From: Clostridium_AW sp040797845
GTDB lineage: Bacteria > Bacillota > Clostridia > Clostridiales > Clostridiaceae
Assembly: GCA_040797845.1 (NCBI GenBank)
Contig: JBFNFA010000001.1
Coordinates: 531,064 to 595,063, forward strand
Length of the DNA: 64,000 nucleotides
Reading direction: 5' to 3'
Shown here: positions 62,603-64,000 of the stretch, piece after piece
Numbering within the stretch: position 1 is the first letter of the stretch
How the letters are laid out: each line of letters starts with the position of its first letter
Position numbers and translations under genes: made by a program
The notes under the pieces: model-generated
Seen by the model: only the letters and a program-made list of their open reading frames with translations
What the model was told of the DNA's origin: nothing
Databases searched by the model: none

Positions 62603-63085
62603 TTAATATTTAAGTGTGCTTAGAATTTCAGATACTTCTGATTTCATATTTAGAAAAGTATTTATTTCAGGATGGTTCTCATAGAACCCTAAGTCTGTTG
62701 TACCACCTAAAAAATAAGTTTCACCATTTATTTCATAATATTTCTCACAGCCATAGATTGAGTCATACATAGTTTCATCTAATTCCTCTGTCTTTTTAAT
62801 CATAGTAAAAAGCATTCCTATATTATTTTCTACTTTTTCCTTTGGCTTAAAGTAAACCGTAATGCTTGTATCATCTTCTACAATTCTGTATTTATCCTTC
62901 CAACTTTCAGGGAAGACAAATGAAAATCCAAAATTATCACTTTTAAATTCATCTGGTTCTACAGTTAATTCAGTTTTAGATTTATAGTCCTTTGTTTCAT
63001 TTTCATTAGAAACTTCTTTTCGTGCACATCCAATTATAGATATTAATGACATAATAATCAAAATACTTATTAATAGCTTTTTCAT
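62603..63085 (-). CDS. Lipoprotein of unknown function, 160 aa
   Basis: A signal peptide with lipobox ISIIGCARKE (Cys about 20) is followed by a domain containing NFGFSFVFPESWKDKYRIV, which resembles PsbP-like lipoproteins. It is likely anchored to the outer face of the membrane. GGAGAAAA precedes the ATG. Function unknown. Confidence 0.8.
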   Translation of the reverse strand: MKKLLISILIIMSLISIIGCARKEVSNENETKDYKSKTELTVEPDEFKSDNFGFSFVFPESWKDKYRIVEDDTSITVYFKPKEKVENNIGMLFTMIKKTEELDETMYDSIYGCEKYYEINGETYFLGGTTDLGFYENHPEINTFLNMKSEVSEILSTLKY

Positions 63086-63213
63086 ATTTTTCTCCTTTAA
63101 TTATTAATCTTTTTAAAATTTTTAAAGAGATTCGTGAATTTTAAAAGTATGTTTTGACATTTTAATTAAAAGCTTTGATTACATTATAATCCATAATATA
63201 GAATAATTACATA

Positions 63214-63252
63214 TAAAAAATAGCTACCATTTAATATGACAGCTATTTTAGA
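63214..63252 (-). terminator. Probable terminator after the YmaF gene
   Basis: AAAATAGCT pairs with AGCTATTTT around a 15-base loop, with T-rich flank on the minus strand, about 20 bases past the YmaF stop. Confidence 0.7.
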
Positions 63253-63271
63253 GTTTAAGTGTTTTATTAAA

Positions 63272-63553
63272 TTAATCAACGCTTGTATAACCACTTATAT
63301 AGTGAATATGACCATCTACAAATGTTACTTTAGTTTCAAAGCAATGATAATGACATCCACAAGCTAGAGTAATTGCTGGGCCTGTTTTTGTCTCATAACT
63401 ATGCTCATGACCATCATTAAAAGTTGTAATACCTTGCATACAGTGATTATGAGGCACTCCACTTTCAGCTTTATCAGTGACTCCTCCATAATGGTGAATA
63501 TGTCCCTGATTGTATGTTGTTGCACCTGAGTAACTGTGGGAATGTTTCGACAT
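63272..63553 (-). CDS. YmaF-family His-rich protein, 93 aa
   Basis: The ATG at 63553 (MSKHSHSYSGATT) has TGGAGGAA seven bases upstream; a longer frame to 63745 has no support. The protein contains three repeats of the form T-x-G-H-x-H-x-x (GHIHHYGG, GHEHSYET, GHIHYISG), with CGCHYHC between the second and third. This is the YmaF-like family, probably metal-binding. It is divergent from the DUF1540 gene at 63705. Confidence 0.85.
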   Translation of the reverse strand: MSKHSHSYSGATTYNQGHIHHYGGVTDKAESGVPHNHCMQGITTFNDGHEHSYETKTGPAITLACGCHYHCFETKVTFVDGHIHYISGYTSVD

Positions 63554-63704
63554 TGAAATTCCTCCAAATTTATTTATACGTAAATAATATATGCTTATTT
63601 TAACCATATTGTTACTTATCGTGAAATTACCCTCATGTATAAAAAATTGAATTTTACAGATAATATCATATGTAATTAATACTTTTATACAGGAGGTGCT
63701 TAAA

Positions 63705-63887
63705 ATGAGACCAGAAAAAATGAGTCGTCCTAACGAAGGAATCAAATGTGTTGTTAATACTTGCCACTATTATATGTCTGGTGACCATTGTTCAGCAGAA
63801 ATGATAGAAGTTCAACCTAAAAATGCAAATAATACACAAGAAACAGATTGTGCAACATTTGTTACAAAAGATCAAGCGACTATGTAA
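63705..63887 (+). CDS. DUF1540 Cys-rich protein
   Basis: The 60 residues begin MRPEKMSRPNEG and contain CVVNTCHYYMSGDHCSAEMIEV and TDCATF, four cysteines in the DUF1540 spacing. The ATG at 63705 has AGGAGGTG upstream. The family is common in clostridia; function is unknown, with metal binding likely. It is divergent from the YmaF gene with a 150-base spacer. Confidence 0.88.
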   Translation: MRPEKMSRPNEGIKCVVNTCHYYMSGDHCSAEMIEVQPKNANNTQETDCATFVTKDQATM

Positions 63888-63946
63888 GTTTTAATGATAT
63901 AATTATGTCAATGTTAAGTCTCTTTTAAATACCGTATTATTCAGTA

Positions 63947-64000
63947 TGAACTGCACCCTGTCAAGTAGACAGTGAAAATAATAAAAATTAACCTAAACGG
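63947..64000 (+). mobile_element. Possible IS3/IS150-type element end (left inverted repeat)
   Basis: TGAACTGCACCCTGTCAAGTAGACAG resembles the terminal inverted repeat of IS3-family (IS150 group) elements, which begin TG(A/T)ACTG-CACCC. The element would run off the window to the right. No transposase is visible, so this is a resemblance, not a proof. Confidence 0.45.

Noticed and set aside
63364..63567. 67-codon minus-strand ORF overlapping the YmaF gene
   Set aside because: It is a frame-shifted shadow of the YmaF gene, whose His repeats and ribosome binding site support the other frame.
1..64000. tRNA, rRNA and CRISPR features
   Set aside because: I saw no tRNA cloverleaf-like segment, no rRNA-like sequence and no regularly spaced repeats; the only tandem repeat is the two-copy 20-mer near 51.9 kb.

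Overview
The window is AT-rich, gene-dense chromosome from a spore-forming low-GC Firmicute, most likely Clostridium sensu stricto. The evidence is strong GGAGG-type ribosome binding sites, TTG/GTG starts, sporulation genes (spoVS, spoVM, ylbJ, an alpha/beta SASP) and a gene order that, read on the minus strand, follows the Bacillus/Clostridium core cluster. I cannot name the species from the sequence alone.

From 1 to about 1.4 kb the 3' end of a large serine recombinase runs into comM, which is cut off at its conserved NPCP motif. This is one end of an integrated element whose body lies to the left of the window.

From 1.5 to 44 kb almost everything is on the minus strand. Read in the direction of transcription it is: yicC, remA, gmk, rpoZ, coaBC, priA, def, fmt, yugP-like protease, rsmB, rlmN, prpC, prkC, rsgA, rpe, thiN, a 51-aa membrane protein, spoVM, (divergent rpmB), yloU, yloV, recG, a short ORF with a structured RNA, rsmD, coaD, a coiled-coil protein, (divergent tmcAL-ylbJ), pta, ackA, yceD, rpmF, plsX, acpP, rnc, a radical SAM protein, spoVS, a 32-aa DUF4044-like protein, smc, ftsY, ylxM, ffh, rpsP, khpA, rimM, trmD, rplS, lepB, rbgA, rnhB, (inverted yraN), comM. 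The genes serve ribosome assembly and RNA modification, protein targeting, chromosome organisation, phospholipid and acetate metabolism, Ser/Thr kinase signalling and sporulation.

From 44 to 64 kb the content is accessory and lineage-specific. It has a run of very small genes (five of 40-76 aa on the minus strand, one DUF4177 gene and a SASP), a 46-bp near-perfect palindrome, a Cys-cluster protein, mntP behind a yybP-ykoY manganese riboswitch, tspO, a BlaI/BlaR1-like pair with a visible operator, a diguanylate cyclase, tag, a GerMN lipoprotein, two genes with Fur-box-like sites, ribonuclease J, a DUF4261 plus Clp-fold protease pair, an MBL-fold hydrolase, an alpha/beta hydrolase, a lipoprotein, and divergent YmaF and DUF1540 metal-ligand-rich small proteins. 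The last 54 bases look like the terminal repeat of an IS3-family element.

No rRNA, tRNA or CRISPR array was seen. The best candidates for something undescribed are the 18-codon ORF with its three-hairpin RNA at 24.03-24.24 kb, the operator-like repeats in the pta promoter, the palindrome at 44.47 kb and the DUF4261/Clp-fold protease pair at 58.8-60.8 kb.
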